From NCBI RefSeq assembly GCF_026151205.1, contig NC_087083.1, positions 7,046,460 to 7,110,459 on the forward strand: 64,000 bases of DNA. The letters are read 5' to 3'. Below the pieces are notes generated by a model that had not been told where the DNA came from, searched no databases, and saw only the letters and a list, made by a program, of their open reading frames with translations. The position numbers were made by a program, and so were the translations under genes. The first letter of the stretch is position 1. Each line of letters starts with the position of its first letter. This document shows positions 63,804 to 64,000 of the stretch, in pieces. This DNA is from Bolinopsis microptera (lineage: Eukaryota; Ctenophora; Tentaculata; Lobata; Bolinopsidae).

Positions 63804-64000
63804 CTGTCAAAATATTGTGTGGAGAGGGGATTTGTGTTTATTATTATTCAATTTATGAGTAATAATCATTAAGATTCTACACATAAAATTAAATACAAAT
63901 ATTTACACATATTTACACATATCTACATTTTACACATGTTAACACATATTTACACTTTGCACATGTTTATGACTATTAAAGATAATAACCGCAGAAATTA

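Overview
This is animal (invertebrate metazoan) nuclear DNA. It is AT-rich, with genes split by short GT-AG introns, U1-70K and kinectin/RRBP1-type genes, VWC- and PAN-type secreted proteins, hAT, mariner and LINE elements, and very many minisatellites. Interstitial TTAGGG-type repeats argue against most arthropods (TTAGG) and nematodes (TTAGGC). A cnidarian, sponge or other non-ecdysozoan animal would fit; the species cannot be decided from the sequence.

Layout. 1-1430: a LINE reverse-transcriptase pseudogene (- strand) split by a 1-kb foldback palindrome. 1603-2952: a single-exon secreted protein with four PAN-like repeats (+). 3476-6092: a small MITE, a decayed mariner with ~365-bp inverted ends, and a 31-bp array. 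6113-13744: the last three exons of an unrecognised + gene. Its ~6.6-kb intron holds a mariner shell that was itself hit by an apparently intact hAT element (three-exon transposase, exact 8-bp target duplication). 16569-18031: a five-exon secreted VWC-like protein (+). 19067-20407: U1-70K (SNRNP70, -). 20665-26723: a nearly identical 3.03-kb tandem duplication, each copy holding a PARL-like mitochondrial rhomboid protease (-) and interstitial telomeric repeats. 26724-28500: hAT MITE and GC-rich hairpin repeats. 28988-31433: a nine-exon + gene for a 326-aa protein, perhaps PH-like followed by coiled coil, family not recognised. 32518-58577: a 26-kb, roughly 31-exon - gene for a kinectin/RRBP1 (p180)-like membrane-anchored coiled-coil protein. 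58578-64000: no certain gene; mosaic hairpin repeats and a possible terminal exon at the right edge.

The genes do not form a pathway. The distinctive feature is how repeats relate to splice sites. In at least three genes, minisatellites lie within about 5-25 bases of exons. Several units carry copies of the exon end plus 5' splice site, or a branch-point-like motif. A dispersed unit combining CACGTG, AATACAG and TGATTGG recurs beside exons and in intergenic DNA. A second notable feature is a repeat family built from short perfect hairpins with a TTC (other strand GAA) three-base loop closed by C-G.

Exon boundaries were read by eye from splice consensus and phase continuity. Gene names rest on recognised motifs, not on database searches.
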